Source of the DNA: Raineya sp964654605
Lineage (GTDB): Bacteria > Bacteroidota > Bacteroidia > Cytophagales > Thermonemataceae
Assembly: GCA_964654605.1 (NCBI GenBank)
Contig: CAZZLW010000090.1
Coordinates: forward strand, 1 to 45,256
Length of the DNA stretch: 45,256 nt
Reading direction: 5' to 3'
Shown here: positions 30,485 through 40,128 of the stretch, in pieces
How the letters are laid out: each line of letters begins with the position of its first letter
How positions within the stretch are numbered: position 1 is the stretch's first letter
Translations under genes and position numbers: made by a program
The notes under the pieces: model-generated
Databases searched by the model: none
The model's input: the letters and a program-made list of their open reading frames with translations, nothing else
What the model was told of the DNA's origin: nothing

Positions 30485-32650
30485 ATGCTTATGATTCGCT
30501 ACACCGTAGAAGACCAAATTGCTACCATTGCGTTCAATATGGAAAATGCTCCTATGAACGTTCTCAACGAAGATTCTATCAAAGCCTTTGAGGAAGCCAT
30601 TGATAAGGCTATCGGTGATGCCAACGTGAAAGGTATCATCATTACTTCGGATAAAAAGGAGTTTGTGGCTGGTGCCGACCTGAATATGCTACTCAAAAAT
30701 GCTTCTTTGGAGCAAAGCTATACAATGATAAGCTATCTACACAAAGTTTTCAGGAAGTATGAAACTTGTAAAAAACCCGTAGTAGCGGCTATCAATGGAA
30801 CGGCTTTGGGAGGCGGCTATGAGTTATGTTTGGCTTGCCACTATCGGATTGCCCTCAATGATAGCAAAATACAAATAGGCTTGCCCGAAGTAATGATAGG
30901 GCTTTTCCCTGGCGGCGGTGGTACGCAACGCTTACCCCGTATGATTGGCATTGAAAAAGCCTTGCCTTTGCTTTTGGAAGGTAAAAAGCTCAACCCTGAA
31001 CGTGCTTTGAAAGAAGGACTTATCAATGAACTTGCCCAAAGCAAAGAAGAACTTTTAGAAAAAGCTAAAAATTGGATTTTGGCTAATCCACGTGCTTTAC
31101 AGCCTTGGGACGAAATTGATAAAAAAGGCAATGTAGTAGGTATGCAAAACTATAAAGTTCCCGGTGGAAATGTCCAATCGCCCAAAGGCGTACAAACGTT
31201 CATTGCAGGAACAGCACTTTTGCAAGGCAAAACACAAGGCAACTATCCCGCCCCACAAGCCATAATGGAATGTGTATATGAAGGTTTGCAAGTTTCTATT
31301 GATGACGGCTTGCTGATTGAAGCCAAGCATTTTGCTCGTATCAGTCAAACCCCCGAAGCCAAAAATATGATAAGAACGCTCTTTTTTGCAATGAACGAAG
31401 CCAACAAAGGAGCGGCTCGCCCCAAAGATATTCCCACTGCCGATGTGAAAAAAGTAGGTATTTTAGGAGCAGGTATGATGGGAGCAGGCATTGCGTATGT
31501 GAGTGCGGTAGCAGGCATTGAGGTAGTGCTAAAAGATACCAGTGTAGAAAATGCCGAAAAAGGCAAAGACTATTCCCGCAATTTGCTCAAAAAGGAAATA
31601 GAAAAAGGCAGGTATTCGCAAGCACAAGCCGAAGAGATTTTGGCTCGTATTCATACTACGGCTTCTGCCCAAGATATGCAAGGCTGTGATTTGATTATTG
31701 AAGCCGTTTTTGAAAACCGAGAACTCAAAAACCAAGTTACCCAAGAAACAGAAGCCTTTTTGAGCGAAAAAGCCATTTTTGCCTCCAATACCTCTACTTT
31801 GCCTATTACAGGACTTGCCGAAGCCTCCAAGCGTCCTGAAAATTTCATCGGTTTGCATTTCTTTTCGCCTGTGGATAAAATGATGCTTGTAGAAATTATT
31901 ATGGGCAAAAAAACCTCACCTTACGCACTGGCGGTAAGCATTGATTATGTGAAAAAAATCAAGAAAACGCCTATTGTAGTCAATGATAGCCGAGGATTCT
32001 ATACTTCAAGAGTCTTTGGCACTTATACCGCCGAAAGTATTACGATGCTTTCCGAAGGGATTTTGCCCGCTCTCATTGAAGCGGCAGGAAAAGCCGCAGG
32101 TATGCCTGTGGGTGGGCTTGATGTTTCTGATGCAGTTGCCTTGGATTTGATGTATAAAATTTATCTACAAACCGAAAAAGATACAGGAATTAAGGTTACC
32201 GATACCCCTGACGGCAGAGTAGTGAAAAAATTTGTAGAAGAACTTGGCAGAGTAGGTAAAAAAGCTAAAAAAGGCTTTTATGAATATCCCGAAGATGAAC
32301 CCAAACGCCTTTGGAGTGGCTTGAAAGATGTTTTCCCACCTGCACCCGTTCAGCCTGATATTGAAGAGCTGAAAAAACGCATTCTGTACCGACAAGTAAT
32401 TGAAACCGTGAAATGTTTTGAGGAAAACGTTGTTACAACGCTTCGCGATGCTGATGTAGGTTCTATTTTGGCTTGGGGCTTTCCACCTTATACAGGAGGG
32501 GCTTTGTCTTTCATTGATTATGTTGGGGTAGAAAATTTTGTAAAAGAAGCCGATAGACTCGCCGATACTTACGGCGAACGCTTCCGCCCTACGGCTCGCC
32601 TCCGAGAAATCGCCCAAAGTGGAAAAACATTCAGAGCGTTTTATGAATAG
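30485..32650 (+). CDS. fadJ: FadJ-type fatty-acid oxidation multifunctional enzyme
   Basis: This 721-residue fusion carries enoyl-CoA hydratase (about 1-190) and 3-hydroxyacyl-CoA dehydrogenase (about 320-715). The crotonase half has the oxyanion segment GTALGGGYELCLAC and the second catalytic Glu in LPEVMIG. The dehydrogenase half shows the NAD-binding GAGMMGAGIA motif, the catalytic His in GLHFFSPVDKM, and the GFYTSRVFG segment. It catalyses steps 2 and 3 of beta-oxidation in the cytoplasm. The start at ATG 30485 is preferred to an upstream TTG at 30455 because it begins the hydratase domain. A terminator follows. It may be read with the LolD gene, whose link to lipid metabolism is unclear. 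Confidence 0.93.
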   Translation: MLMIRYTVEDQIATIAFNMENAPMNVLNEDSIKAFEEAIDKAIGDANVKGIIITSDKKEFVAGADLNMLLKNASLEQSYTMISYLHKVFRKYETCKKPVVAAINGTALGGGYELCLACHYRIALNDSKIQIGLPEVMIGLFPGGGGTQRLPRMIGIEKALPLLLEGKKLNPERALKEGLINELAQSKEELLEKAKNWILANPRALQPWDEIDKKGNVVGMQNYKVPGGNVQSPKGVQTFIAGTALLQGKTQGNYPAPQAIMECVYEGLQVSIDDGLLIEAKHFARISQTPEAKNMIRTLFFAMNEANKGAARPKDIPTADVKKVGILGAGMMGAGIAYVSAVAGIEVVLKDTSVENAEKGKDYSRNLLKKEIEKGRYSQAQAEEILARIHTTASAQDMQGCDLIIEAVFENRELKNQVTQETEAFLSEKAIFASNTSTLPITGLAEASKRPENFIGLHFFSPVDKMMLVEIIMGKKTSPYALAVSIDYVKKIKKTPIVVNDSRGFYTSRVFGTYTAESITMLSEGILPALIEAAGKAAGMPVGGLDVSDAVALDLMYKIYLQTEKDTGIKVTDTPDGRVVKKFVEELGRVGKKAKKGFYEYPEDEPKRLWSGLKDVFPPAPVQPDIEELKKRILYRQVIETVKCFEENVVTTLRDADVGSILAWGFPPYTGGALSFIDYVGVENFVKEADRLADTYGERFRPTARLREIAQSGKTFRAFYE

Positions 32651-32656
32651 CCTTTC

Positions 32657-32690
32657 AAAACTCCCGAAATTTCATCGGGAGTTTTATTTT
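32657..32690. terminator. Bidirectional intrinsic terminator (fadJ / DUF1415 gene)
   Basis: AAAACTCCCGA (32657-32667) pairs with TCGGGAGTTTT (32675-32685), an 11-bp stem with a 7-base loop, followed by a T-rich tract. It serves both convergent genes; the DUF1415 stop (32684) lies in its 3' arm. Confidence 0.9.
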
Positions 32691-33232
32691 TTCAAAACTT
32701 TTTCCCAAAGTTTTTTTACATCATCTTTGCTGAGTTGCGAAAGTCTTTTGTTGTTTTCTGTTTGCACATCTTTCTTGATTTGAGCCCCCAATGTTTCTAC
32801 CGAAGGCACTCTCAAAATGTGTAAAATAGGATAAGGAGCTATGCCCGGCAATTGCTGAGGCGAATCGGCAGGGATACCCTCAAATCGCATCAAAGGGTGG
32901 AAAGAAACAATCTGATATTTCTGCACCCAACTATTCAGCACAATCATTTCCTCACAAAATTGCATAAAAGCCACAAACTGCTCCATTTTACCCAAAGCAG
33001 GCAAAACTACAAGCGTTGTTTCTATATCAGGATTTTTCTCTAAAAATTCTATTTCCTTAGCAAAAACCTCTAAAAACCCTTTCATTGTGCTTGATTCGCC
33101 CACTACAAAACGAACTGACCCATTTTCGTAAGGCATTTTGGCAAAAGGACATAAATTTAAGCCTATGATAAAAGTTTCTACCCACTTACGAGTAATTTGT
33201 ATGATTTCCTTTTTTTCCTTTGCCGAAAGCAT
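32684..33232 (-). CDS. DUF1415 family protein
   Basis: This 182-residue cytoplasmic protein has the N-terminal WVETFIIGLNLCPFAKMP motif (about 17-34) of DUF1415 and a later QIVSFHPLMRFEG segment with a conserved histidine. The function of the family is unknown. It is monocistronic and shares the terminator of fadJ. Its start (ATG 33232) is 104 bp from fahA, in an AT-rich gap with a GTATTGAGTA repeat. Confidence 0.85.
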   Translation of the reverse strand: MLSAKEKKEIIQITRKWVETFIIGLNLCPFAKMPYENGSVRFVVGESSTMKGFLEVFAKEIEFLEKNPDIETTLVVLPALGKMEQFVAFMQFCEEMIVLNSWVQKYQIVSFHPLMRFEGIPADSPQQLPGIAPYPILHILRVPSVETLGAQIKKDVQTENNKRLSQLSKDDVKKLWEKVLKK

Positions 33233-33241
33233 TTTTCGTTT

Positions 33242-33272
33242 GTATTGAGTATAGAGTAAAGAGTATTGAGTA
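33242..33272. repeat. Two GTATTGAGTA direct repeats in the DUF1415-fahA gap
   Basis: Identical 10-bp units at 33242-33251 and 33263-33272 are separated by TAGAGTAAAGA, which itself contains the degenerate unit TAGAGTA. No open frame and no clear promoter are seen in the gap. Confidence 0.55.
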
Positions 33273-33336
33273 GTAAGTTGTAAAATTGCTAATGCCGACC
33301 ATTTATTGAGGTAGCCAATAGTTTTTTACAGAACTA

Positions 33337-34620
33337 CTATTTAGCAGGTAAAATTTTCCCTTCGCACTCGCCAAAGCCAATTCTGATGCCGTCTTTTTCG
33401 GCAAAGCCCCGAATAATTACGCTATCCCCGTCTTCAATAAATTTTCGCTCCGAACCATCGGCGAGTTTGAGCGGTTTTGTACCTTTCCAAGTAAGCTCAA
33501 GCATAGAGCCATAAGAATTAGGCTCTTTGCCACTGATAGTACCCGAAGCACACATATCGCCTACACGTACATTGCACCCATTGATAGTATGGTGAGCCAG
33601 TTGCTGGCACATATTCCAATACATATACTTGAAATTACTCTGACAAACAAGCGTTTCTTTTTTCGCTTTTTCAGGTTTCAAATATACTTCCAAATGAATA
33701 TCGTAACTTTTTTTACCCTTAAACTTCAAGTAATCCAGCACTTCGGGTTTTTGCTTGGGCGAAGCTACACGGAAAGGCTCCAGAGCATCAAGGGTTACAA
33801 TCCAAGGCGAAATGGTTGAAGCGAAATTTTTAGCTAAAAAAGGTCCCAGCGGTACATATTCCCATTGCTGTATATCTCTTGCCGACCAATCGTTGAAAAG
33901 CACTAAGCCGAAAATATAATCTTCAGCTTCGGCAGTGCTGATACTTTCGCCAAGCTGAGTTTCTTTACCAATAATAAAAGCAACCTCCAATTCAAAATCC
34001 AAAAGTTTGGTAGGGGTAAAATAAGGCTTTTCGGCATCAGCTGGTTTTACTTGCCCTTTGGGGCGGTAAATAGGCGTACCTGAAACCACAATAGACGAAG
34101 CTCTGCCGTGATAACCCACAGGCAAATGCAACCAATTGGGCAAAAGTGCATTTTTAGGGTCTCTGAACATTGAACCAACATTGGTTGCGTGTTCTTTGCT
34201 GGAATAAAAATCGGTGTAATCGCCAATATGCACGGGTAAGTGCATTTGTACGTCTTTTATATTGTAGAAAGCTAATTTCTGCGTTTCTTTATCTTTTCGC
34301 AGTGTTTCATTTTCTTTCTGAAAAAGTGAAGAGAGCAAATCGCGTGTTTTACGCCAAAAGGGTTTGCCCAATGCAATAAAATCGTTGAGCGTTTCGGCGT
34401 GGAAAACAGAGACATCGGGCAATCGCAGACTATCCAAATAGCCTTGCTCTACCAGTACGCTCAAATCTATGACCGTATCGCCTATGCGTGTGCAAGCTCG
34501 TGGCGTACCTTTCTGAAAAGAAAAAACACCAAAAGGAATATTCTGAATAGGAAAATCACTTTGCTCGGGAACTGCTATCCAAGAACGAAGAGCAGGATTA
34601 TTGGCTTTGATAGTAGGCAT
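33337..34620 (-). CDS. fahA: Fumarylacetoacetase
   Basis: This 427-residue enzyme hydrolyses fumarylacetoacetate to fumarate and acetoacetate, the last step of tyrosine breakdown. Metal-site motifs are visible: DYTDFYSSKEHATN, the paired acids in LDFELEVAFIIG, and LFNDWSARDIQQWEY. YHGRASS is the substrate-binding loop. The length and N-terminal SH3-like part fit the family. No other tyrosine-catabolism gene (hmgA, hppD) lies in the window, so the pathway genes are scattered or elsewhere. It is a single gene that diverges from the lipoprotein gene at 34740. Confidence 0.95.
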   Translation of the reverse strand: MPTIKANNPALRSWIAVPEQSDFPIQNIPFGVFSFQKGTPRACTRIGDTVIDLSVLVEQGYLDSLRLPDVSVFHAETLNDFIALGKPFWRKTRDLLSSLFQKENETLRKDKETQKLAFYNIKDVQMHLPVHIGDYTDFYSSKEHATNVGSMFRDPKNALLPNWLHLPVGYHGRASSIVVSGTPIYRPKGQVKPADAEKPYFTPTKLLDFELEVAFIIGKETQLGESISTAEAEDYIFGLVLFNDWSARDIQQWEYVPLGPFLAKNFASTISPWIVTLDALEPFRVASPKQKPEVLDYLKFKGKKSYDIHLEVYLKPEKAKKETLVCQSNFKYMYWNMCQQLAHHTINGCNVRVGDMCASGTISGKEPNSYGSMLELTWKGTKPLKLADGSERKFIEDGDSVIIRGFAEKDGIRIGFGECEGKILPAK

Positions 34621-34739
34621 ATTTTTGGTTATTTAGCAAGTGTAATTTCGCAAAAATAAAAGATTTTTTTGGGCTTTTGAACATAAGATATTCAAAAAAA
34701 CTTTACTTTCGCAAAGTTTTTCAAAAATTCAAAAAAGAT

Positions 34740-35984
34740 ATGCGATATTTAGGTTTGCTTGCCATTACCGCCTTGTTTGTTTTTTCTTGTAAAGAAAAAG
34801 ATAGTGAAAAAAATCAGAAAACCGATAGTAGCAAAGTTCAAAAAATAGAGGAAAAACCTATCCAAATTGATAGACTTGCTACCAGCCAAGCTGAAATTTT
34901 GGCGGCTCTTACCCCCCAAGATACCACAAAATACGGGAAAATTGTCAATAGCGATATTTTCAAAAAACACCAAGAAGCCTTCAACAAAGGTTGGGAAAAT
35001 TTGGAAAGTAAATATTTGAGCAAAATCCGCCCTTGGCGAGATAAAGAGCTTGCCGATATGAACAAAGAGGGCGTAACGGTATTTTATCCATTCAGCGGTC
35101 CTGATATTCTCAATGCCTACAATCTCTTTCCCAATGCGGATAACTTCATAATGTTTGGCTTGGAAATGCCCGGACTTTTGGAAAAAGATTTGTACGCCAA
35201 AGATGATAAATTTATCAATGCCTATTTTGCTGATGTTCGTAATGCTTTGGAAGATATTTTTGCTCGCAATTACTTTATTACCAGCTATATGGGTTCAGAC
35301 TTGTATCGGCGTGCCAATGGGGTTGCTCCCTTGATGTGTGTGTTTTTGGCTCGCACAGGCAATGAAATTGTAAGTATCCAAAGGGTAGGCATAGATAAAG
35401 ACGCCAAACCTATTTTCAAAGATATTTATGGCTCCAAACCCGATACTACCTATTTTGGGCTATTCTTTGAGATAAAAAACAAAAATCGTAAAAAAACGCA
35501 AAAAATTTACTATTTCTGGGGTGATGTGAGCGATTTTGCCCTTGTGAAAAAGCCTCAGTTTGATAAATTCATTCGCAGTTTCCCCAATAAAGTGGGATAT
35601 TTGAAATCTGCCTCTTATGTGCTTTTCAATCCTAATTTTCAGATAGTTAAGAAAATTCTTTTGGAAGATACGGGCATCATTTTCCAAGACGATACAGGCG
35701 TGCCTTACCGCGATTTTGTAGCCGCAGGCAACTGGGATATACAACTTTATGGCAAATATTCGCGTCCTGTTGCCGATTTCGGTAGTTATACACACCAACC
35801 TGACCTACGCGACGCTTTCAAAGATAGCAGTAAAGTGAAAAAAATTGATTTCCGTTATGGTTATCATTGGAAAACAGATGGGGCAAGCCTCATTGTAGCT
35901 CGTCGCAACAACAATCCGCCTAAGTACGTACAACCTACGGCAGAAGAAAATATGAAAAAATACCCCCCTTCCAAAAAGAAATAA
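34740..35984 (+). CDS. Conserved-looking lipoprotein of unknown function
   Basis: This 414-residue protein begins at ATG 34740 (MRYLGLLAITALFVFSC), with the lipobox FVFSC and C17 as the probable lipidated residue; an upstream TTG frame is less likely. A charged linker follows, then about 350 residues with YPFSGPDILNAYNLFPNAD near the middle, YFGLFFEIKNKN and a late DDTGVPYRDF segment. I do not recognise the family. It ends in a lysine-rich PPSKKK tail. It stands 62 bp before the rRNA methyltransferase gene, separated by a 9-bp perfect hairpin. Confidence 0.75.
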   Translation: MRYLGLLAITALFVFSCKEKDSEKNQKTDSSKVQKIEEKPIQIDRLATSQAEILAALTPQDTTKYGKIVNSDIFKKHQEAFNKGWENLESKYLSKIRPWRDKELADMNKEGVTVFYPFSGPDILNAYNLFPNADNFIMFGLEMPGLLEKDLYAKDDKFINAYFADVRNALEDIFARNYFITSYMGSDLYRRANGVAPLMCVFLARTGNEIVSIQRVGIDKDAKPIFKDIYGSKPDTTYFGLFFEIKNKNRKKTQKIYYFWGDVSDFALVKKPQFDKFIRSFPNKVGYLKSASYVLFNPNFQIVKKILLEDTGIIFQDDTGVPYRDFVAAGNWDIQLYGKYSRPVADFGSYTHQPDLRDAFKDSSKVKKIDFRYGYHWKTDGASLIVARRNNNPPKYVQPTAEENMKKYPPSKKK

Positions 35985-36007
35985 CACTTTTCTTGAATAT
36001 TTTGTCA

Positions 36008-36031
36008 GGGTGGGCTTTGTGAAGCCCACCT
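36008..36031 (+). other. Stable hairpin between the lipoprotein and RsmB-like genes
   Basis: GGTGGGCTT (36009-36017) pairs perfectly with AAGCCCACC (36022-36030) around a TGTG loop. There is no T-run, so it may be a weak terminator, a transcript-stabilising structure or a repeat. Confidence 0.45.
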
Positions 36032-36046
36032 AAACTTTCAAAAATT

Positions 36047-37267
36047 ATGAAACTTCATCGCAATCTTTGCGAAGCAGTAGTTTTAGCCTTGCAAGCCACT
36101 TTCAACCAAAAGCAGTACGCCGATAAAGTTTTAGAAAAACTGCTCAAAAGCAATCCGAAGTGGGGAGCAAGAGATAGAGCATTTATTGCCGAAAATACCT
36201 ACGAAATAGTGCGTTGGTGGCGAAAGCTACTATTTTTGGCGAATGAAACTTATTATGAAAATGGCTCTAACTACGAAAATAGAGTTTTTTGGCGAGTTTT
36301 AGGGGTGCATTTGCTTTTGCAGTATAAAAATATTCCTACTTGGCAAGAGTGGCAAAATCTTTCTCTGAAAGAAATTGAGCAAAAAGCGGCAAATATTCGT
36401 GAAAGAGCCGTTTTGTATTCTATTCCTGATTGGCTGGATAAGCTCGGCGAGCAAGAACTTGGAAAAGATGCTTGGGAAAAAGAATTGAAAGCACTCAATA
36501 CACCCGCCGAAGTAATATTACGAGCCAATACACTCAAAATTTCTGCTCCCCAGCTCCAAAAGCTCTTACAAGAACAAAAAGTAGAAACAAAATCTACCCC
36601 ATACAGCCCCGATGCCCTTATTTTAGCCACAAGGCAGAATATTTTTCAAAATCCTTTGTTCAAAGAAGGATATTTTGAACTGCAAGATGTGGGTTCGCAA
36701 GAAATTGGACGTTTTTTACGAGTACAAGCAGGCGAGCGTATTGTAGATGCCTGTGCAGGTGCAGGTGGAAAAACCCTGCATTTGGCAAGTATTATGCAAA
36801 ACAAAGGCAGAATTATCGCAATGGATACCGAAGCGTGGAAACTTGCCGAACTCAAAAAAAGAGCTAAACGCAATGGCGTAAACATTGTAGAAACTCGCCT
36901 TATTGAAAGTAGTAAAACTATCAAAAGATTAGCCAATTCGGCGGATAAACTGCTTTTAGATGTGCCTTGCAGTGGTTTAGGAGTGCTTCGTCGCAACCCC
37001 GATGCCAAATGGAAATTATCGGAAAAATTTTTGGCAGAAGTACAAGAAAAGCAAAGTCAGATTTTACAGCAATACTCACAAATGCTAAAAAAAGGTGGAT
37101 TTTTGGTATATGCTACGTGTAGTATATTGCCTTCGGAAAATGAAAAACAAGTAAATAACTTTCTATCGCAAAATAAGAACTTTCGCCTTCTTGAAAGCAA
37201 GCATCTCTTGCCTTCTGAATATGGATTTGACGGCTTTTTTATGGCTTTGTTGGAAAAAACGAACTAA
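36047..37267 (+). CDS. rsmB: 16S rRNA (cytosine-C5)-methyltransferase, RsmB-like
   Basis: This 406-residue RsmB/NOL1/NOP2 family enzyme methylates C5 of cytosine in rRNA. The N-terminal 140 residues have a NusB-like helical fold, as in RsmB. The SAM-binding motif is DACAGAGGKT, near residues 231-240. The catalytic Cys is in DVPCSGLG (C307), and the second Cys, which releases the product, is in YATCSILPSENE (near 357). It ends before a strong bidirectional terminator. The exact target (C967 in E. coli) is inferred from the family. Confidence 0.93.
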   Translation: MKLHRNLCEAVVLALQATFNQKQYADKVLEKLLKSNPKWGARDRAFIAENTYEIVRWWRKLLFLANETYYENGSNYENRVFWRVLGVHLLLQYKNIPTWQEWQNLSLKEIEQKAANIRERAVLYSIPDWLDKLGEQELGKDAWEKELKALNTPAEVILRANTLKISAPQLQKLLQEQKVETKSTPYSPDALILATRQNIFQNPLFKEGYFELQDVGSQEIGRFLRVQAGERIVDACAGAGGKTLHLASIMQNKGRIIAMDTEAWKLAELKKRAKRNGVNIVETRLIESSKTIKRLANSADKLLLDVPCSGLGVLRRNPDAKWKLSEKFLAEVQEKQSQILQQYSQMLKKGGFLVYATCSILPSENEKQVNNFLSQNKNFRLLESKHLLPSEYGFDGFFMALLEKTN

Positions 37268-37300
37268 AAAAGGGCAAATTTGCATTTGCCCTTGCTTTTA
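37266..37300. terminator. Bidirectional intrinsic terminator (rsmB / ferritin)
   Basis: AAGGGCAAAT (37270-37279) and ATTTGCCCTT (37284-37293) form a perfect 10-bp stem with a 4-base loop, flanked by an A-run and a T-rich tract. Confidence 0.88.
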
Positions 37301-37822
37301 GCCCTCATATTTGATTTTGGTAACTTCCTCATCAATCATAAATCTACCTACACCTTCTTCGCCGATTACATCAAAAAGTTCTAATGCACGGCGAGCCTTG
37401 AATTCTTCTTCAATTTGCTCTTGCAAGAACCAGTGCAAAAACTTTTCAGTCATATAATCGTGATTTTTACGGCATACATCAATGAGGCGATTGATAGCAA
37501 GGCTTGTTTCCACCTCCGATTCCAATGCTTTTTCAAAGACACTTCTGAAAGAATCAAAATCATTAGGAACATTTTTTACATCAGGGGAAATAGCCGTACC
37601 ACCCATATCAGCTACATAACGGAATATTTTGAGCATATGCTCACGCTCTTCTTCGGCTTGTTTGTAAAAATATTCTGCACTATTGTCGTAGCCGTTTCTG
37701 TCGCACCAAGAACCCATTGCCAAATAATGAGCCGAATTGAAGGCTTCCATAGCAATTTGAGCATTGAGGGCTTTTTCTACATCTTCTTTCAAAGAAGATT
37801 TCAAACGCATTACATCTTTCAT
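37298..37822 (-). CDS. Ferritin
   Basis: This 174-residue non-haem ferritin stores iron after oxidising Fe(II) at its ferroxidase centre. The start ATG 37822 (MKDVMRLKSS) is preferred; an upstream frame adds 16 residues without similarity. Ferroxidase residues are visible: E26 in AMEAF, the E-rich EEEREHM with H62, and Q-E-Q-I-EEEF near the end of helix C. No haem-binding Met is obvious, so it is the Ftn rather than the Bfr type. It is monocistronic, divergent from the dsbD group by intergenic distance and convergent with rsmB. Confidence 0.94.
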   Translation of the reverse strand: MKDVMRLKSSLKEDVEKALNAQIAMEAFNSAHYLAMGSWCDRNGYDNSAEYFYKQAEEEREHMLKIFRYVADMGGTAISPDVKNVPNDFDSFRSVFEKALESEVETSLAINRLIDVCRKNHDYMTEKFLHWFLQEQIEEEFKARRALELFDVIGEEGVGRFMIDEEVTKIKYEG

Positions 37823-37920
37823 AACACTTACAATGTTTAACTTTTGGCAATAATACAAGTTTGCTCGCAATTTAGTTTCAAAAAATTACTCACAAAGGCT
37901 AATTTATAGCAAGTCTAAAT

Positions 37921-40116
37921 TTACAATGCTTCTTTTTTAGAACGCTTAAAAGCCTCCAAACCTGCTTTCAAATACTTTTCAAATTCTTTTACATCAGGCT
38001 CATAGCCTTTGGGTGGGCTAACAAGCAGATTGCCCTCAGTATCTAAAAGGCAGTAATAAGGCTGGGCAATATTATCAAAACGCTCTGCTTCAAAATGCAA
38101 GTTTATTTTTCCAATGGTCTTTTTCACCTTCCCATCAACTTTGGAAACTACCCACTCACTTTCAGGGAGTTCGGTTTTATCATCAGTATAAAGTGAAATA
38201 ATCACGTAGTCGTTTTTGAGCATAGAAAGAATTTCGGGCTTTACCCATACGTATTCTTCCATTTTACGGCAGTTGGCACAGCCGTGTCCTGTAAAGTCCA
38301 AAAAAACGGGTTTATTCACTTTTTTAGCATAAGCCATACCTTCTTTGTAATCAAAAAAACCTTTTAAGCCGTAGGGCAAATGCAAAAAATCGCCATATTT
38401 CACCGATTTTGGGAAATCATCGGTTGCGGAAGCCTCTGCATTGTAAGAAATTTTTTCAATTTGCGTATCTAAACTAAAATCTTGGGTGGTTTCGGGTGGA
38501 ATAATGCCACTCAAAAGTTTCAAATTTGCCCCCCACAAACCGGGTAACATATAAATCGTAAAAGCAGAAGCTAAAATGGCTACCAAAGTGCGAGGCACAG
38601 AAAGGCGTTCTATTTTGCTATCGTGAGGCAATTGGATAAAGCCAAACAAATACAAAGCCAGTGTCCCGAAAATTGCTATCCATATTGCCAAAAAAATGTC
38701 CCTATTCAAAATACCCCAATGGTGAGCCAAATCGGCTGTGCTTAAAAACTTAAATGCCAAGGCTAGTTCCAAAAACCCTAAAAATACTTTCACGGTATTG
38801 AGCCAGCCCCCCGATTTGGGCAAACTTTTCATTGCCGTAGGGAAAAGTGCAAAAAAAGTAAAAGGAATAGCAAAAGCAAGCGAATACGCTACCATTCCTA
38901 CCAAAGGCTTTACGACTTCCCCCTGTACTGAAAGCAAAATAATGCTTCCCGCAATAGGTGCAGTACAAGAAAAAGACACCAATACCAAAGTAAAAGCCAT
39001 AAAAAATACTGCCCCGTAACCACCTCCATCTGCCTTGCGGTCAATTTTATTTACAAAACTGCTGGGAAGCATAATTTCAAACATTCCAAGAAAAGACATT
39101 CCAAATACAATGAAAATCGCAAAAAACAAGAGGTTAGGTATCCAATGGGTACTGAAATCGTTATTGAACTCAATCCCAAATGCCAGCGAAGTAAGAAGCC
39201 CCAAGATACCATAAATGAGAATGATAGAAAAGCCATAAATCAAGGCTTTTACTACCCCTTTTCGGCGATTTGCCTTCATTTGAGTTTGTTGCTCGGCAAA
39301 GTCGGCTTGTAAATTGATAGGCTTATCGCCTTTCATAAAAATAGATACCGTCATTGGTATCATCGGATACACGCAAGGTGTAAGCAAAGCCAAAAAACCT
39401 GCAAAAAATGCCCCCAAAGCAAATAACCATATACTTCCCCCGTCTTGTTTTTGCGTATTTTTTAGCGGTGCGGTAGTTTTTTCCGTTTTCAGATTATTCT
39501 TACTTGCCTGATTTTCCGTATTTGAAGTATGAACAATAGTTTTTCCTGTGCTATCAGGGTTTAGCTGTTGCTTTGTTTCAGGATTATTTTCTGGCTTGGT
39601 TTGGTTTTGGGCTTGGGTATCGTCATTTTTTTTTTCAGAGGTGTTTTCGGCTTTGATAGTCAGGTTGCTAAAATTGAAATCATATTCGCAAGGAATACAC
39701 TGCCCTGTTTTATCCGAACAAGTCTGATATTCTACGGTGCCGGCAAGCTGGAAATCTTTTTTTAGAATTTTTACTTTTTGCCGAAATTCGCCTTTCTTTT
39801 TGAAAAAACGAACTTCCATTTCAAAGATATTATCGTATTTTTTTTCTGCACCAATAGCTTCCAAATTGCCTACCAACGCATACGAAGCATTTGGCTTGAA
39901 TTTGAATTTAGTTACTTGGGGACCTCCCTCTTCAAAATCGGAAGAATATACATACCAATCAGGTTTGGGCGTTACAAAGAAACTAATGGTAACTACATCA
40001 CCAATTTTAGCTTCTTTGGGTAAAGCTTCTACTTGCCAAGTAGCACAATTGTTTTGTGCGAAAAGCTGAATATTCCAGAATAAACTTGCTAAAACAAAAA
40101 GAAAACGCAACTTCAT
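37921..40116 (-). CDS. dsbD: Thiol:disulfide interchange protein DsbD
   Basis: This 731-residue inner-membrane protein carries electrons from cytoplasmic thioredoxin to the periplasm. A signal peptide (about 1-20) precedes the N-terminal DsbD-alpha domain, which holds QTCSDKTGQCIPC. A long N/Q/K-rich linker (about 150-225) follows. The central membrane domain (about 230-530) has eight helices with conserved cysteines in LTPCVYPM and SCTAP. The C-terminal thioredoxin domain has C612-A-N-C615 in HGCANCRKM. It follows an M1 peptidase gene by 12 bp and is probably in the terC-M1-dsbD operon. Confidence 0.95.
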   Translation of the reverse strand: MKLRFLFVLASLFWNIQLFAQNNCATWQVEALPKEAKIGDVVTISFFVTPKPDWYVYSSDFEEGGPQVTKFKFKPNASYALVGNLEAIGAEKKYDNIFEMEVRFFKKKGEFRQKVKILKKDFQLAGTVEYQTCSDKTGQCIPCEYDFNFSNLTIKAENTSEKKNDDTQAQNQTKPENNPETKQQLNPDSTGKTIVHTSNTENQASKNNLKTEKTTAPLKNTQKQDGGSIWLFALGAFFAGFLALLTPCVYPMIPMTVSIFMKGDKPINLQADFAEQQTQMKANRRKGVVKALIYGFSIILIYGILGLLTSLAFGIEFNNDFSTHWIPNLLFFAIFIVFGMSFLGMFEIMLPSSFVNKIDRKADGGGYGAVFFMAFTLVLVSFSCTAPIAGSIILLSVQGEVVKPLVGMVAYSLAFAIPFTFFALFPTAMKSLPKSGGWLNTVKVFLGFLELALAFKFLSTADLAHHWGILNRDIFLAIWIAIFGTLALYLFGFIQLPHDSKIERLSVPRTLVAILASAFTIYMLPGLWGANLKLLSGIIPPETTQDFSLDTQIEKISYNAEASATDDFPKSVKYGDFLHLPYGLKGFFDYKEGMAYAKKVNKPVFLDFTGHGCANCRKMEEYVWVKPEILSMLKNDYVIISLYTDDKTELPESEWVVSKVDGKVKKTIGKINLHFEAERFDNIAQPYYCLLDTEGNLLVSPPKGYEPDVKEFEKYLKAGLEAFKRSKKEAL

Positions 40117-40128
40117 AGCCTTAAAGAA

